A stretch of DNA of 6,675 bases, taken from positions 1-6,675 of the forward strand of contig JAEYVW010000158.1 of NCBI GenBank assembly GCA_023429365.1, written 5' to 3'. Under the pieces are notes generated by a model. That model was not told the DNA's origin. It worked only from the letters and a program-made list of their open reading frames with translations, and did not search any database. The position numbers and the translations under genes are program-made. The first letter of the stretch is position 1; each line of letters begins with the position of its first letter. The stretch comes from Bacteroidota bacterium (GTDB taxonomy: Bacteria; Bacteroidota; Bacteroidia; Chitinophagales; Chitinophagaceae). Below are positions 5,926 through 6,675 of this stretch, piece by piece.

Positions 5926-6588
5926 ATGAAAAAAATCTCAATTTTTATTGTTGAAGATCATACACTCGTGAGAGAGGCCTGCGCAATGTTATTAGATGCT
6001 GATCCCCGGTTTGAGGTGGTTGCTAAATCAGGAAGCGCTGAAGAAACACTACAATTAGTAGGCGCTTTAAGACCCGATGTTTTATTGATGGATATAAACC
6101 TCCCTGGCATGAATGGTATCGAAGCTATTCCGCTGATCAGGCAAATATCTCCGGCTACCAAAATATTGGGTGTTTCCATGCATACCCAGGTATCGCTTGT
6201 GCGTAAGATGCTCCGTGAAGGCGCGAGTGGTTATGTAGCTAAAGGAAGTTCTGGCGATGAGATCCGCCAGGCGATCGTTGATATTCATAGCGGCCGTAAG
6301 TATATCTGCGAAACCACGAGGAATAACATCTCAAATAACATGATCGAGGGGGAAAACCCATGTTCTGCTTTCGAATCGCTTTCAAACCGTGAGATTCAAA
6401 TCATTGATTTTGTGAAAAAGGGATTTTCCTCAAAAGAGATCTCAGAGAGTATGGGCATTTCATTCAAGACCGTGGAAGCACACCGCTATAATATCTTAAA
6501 GAAACTAAAGCTTAAGAATACACCCGCTTTGATCAATTATATCAACCAGGCGGGTTTTGAGTTTACGAGTTTGCGGGGAGTATCCTGA
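5926..6588 (+). CDS. NarL/LuxR-family two-component response regulator
   Basis: This 220-residue protein has the standard two-domain layout. The receiver domain (about 1-122) contains the acidic pair E10-D11, the phospho-acceptor D56 in LLMDINLPGMNG, S84 as the switch Ser/Thr, and K106, so all residues needed for phosphorylation are intact. The C-terminal LuxR-type DNA-binding domain (about 148-210) begins LSNREIQII, with the helix-turn-helix at 168-194 (KEISESMGISFKTVEAHR). It should act as a cytoplasmic transcription factor activated by a histidine kinase. No kinase gene lies in the window, so the partner and target genes are unknown. It follows the glycoside hydrolase by 116 bases on the same strand. 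A promoter candidate in the gap suggests separate transcription. No Shine-Dalgarno site is visible before the ATG. Confidence 0.96.
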   Translation: MKKISIFIVEDHTLVREACAMLLDADPRFEVVAKSGSAEETLQLVGALRPDVLLMDINLPGMNGIEAIPLIRQISPATKILGVSMHTQVSLVRKMLREGASGYVAKGSSGDEIRQAIVDIHSGRKYICETTRNNISNNMIEGENPCSAFESLSNREIQIIDFVKKGFSSKEISESMGISFKTVEAHRYNILKKLKLKNTPALINYINQAGFEFTSLRGVS

Positions 6589-6675
6589 TCTTCTAAAAGA
6601 GAAGAAGAACTGGCGTCGGTAAGTTTAGTAAGATAAAGCAGGGGTTGCCGGATAAGTTATTTCTTCCGGAATCCA
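6589..6675. other. window-end stretch, no assignable gene
   Basis: After the response regulator stop there is a small TCTTCT/AGAAGA hairpin (6589-6605) without a T run. Near the edge a CCGGA/TCCGG inverted repeat spans about 6648-6669. On the minus strand one frame enters from the right and stops at 6625, and another stops soon after 6605. Either could be the tail of a convergent gene, but 16-26 residues are too few to judge. Confidence 0.3.

Overview
The window looks like chromosomal DNA of a Bacteroidota bacterium, probably near Chitinophagaceae; that assignment is inference. The signs are lipoproteins with very short signal peptides, genes without clear Shine-Dalgarno sites, two sites resembling the Bacteroidota promoter (TTG ... 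TAnnTTTG), a Tat-exported Gfo/Idh/MocA oxidoreductase of the type common in that phylum, and a DUF2975/XRE regulator pair. No tRNA, rRNA, CRISPR array, insertion sequence or phage gene was seen.

Left part (1-1966), all on the minus strand. A DUF2975 membrane protein is followed after 3 bases by a small XRE-family regulator. After a 103-base gap comes a Gfo/Idh/MocA oxidoreductase that runs off the left edge of the window. A Bacteroidota-type promoter candidate lies directly upstream of the DUF2975 gene.

Middle part (2100-3320). On the plus strand there is the C-terminal half of a DoxX-family membrane protein with no N-terminal half, read as a gene remnant. It faces a minus-strand lipoprotein of unknown function, and a long inverted repeat between the two is a likely shared terminator. 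About 380 bases without a convincing gene follow. They end in a strong intrinsic terminator only 30 bases before dps.

Right part (3347-6675), all on the plus strand. It holds a complete Dps-type ferritin-like protein, a large surface lipoprotein glycoside hydrolase of the (beta/alpha)8-barrel type (closest by motif to alpha-L-arabinofuranosidase families), and an orphan NarL/LuxR-type response regulator. The last 87 bases carry no assignable gene.

The genes do not form one obvious pathway. The two sugar-related genes (oxidoreductase and glycoside hydrolase) fit a polysaccharide-degrading lifestyle, but they are far apart, on opposite strands, and no SusC/SusD pair is present. I found no convincing new multi-gene system. 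The items most worth a second look are the DUF2975/XRE pair, the orphan terminator and unexplained spacer upstream of dps, and the DoxX remnant abutting the DUF2975 promoter.
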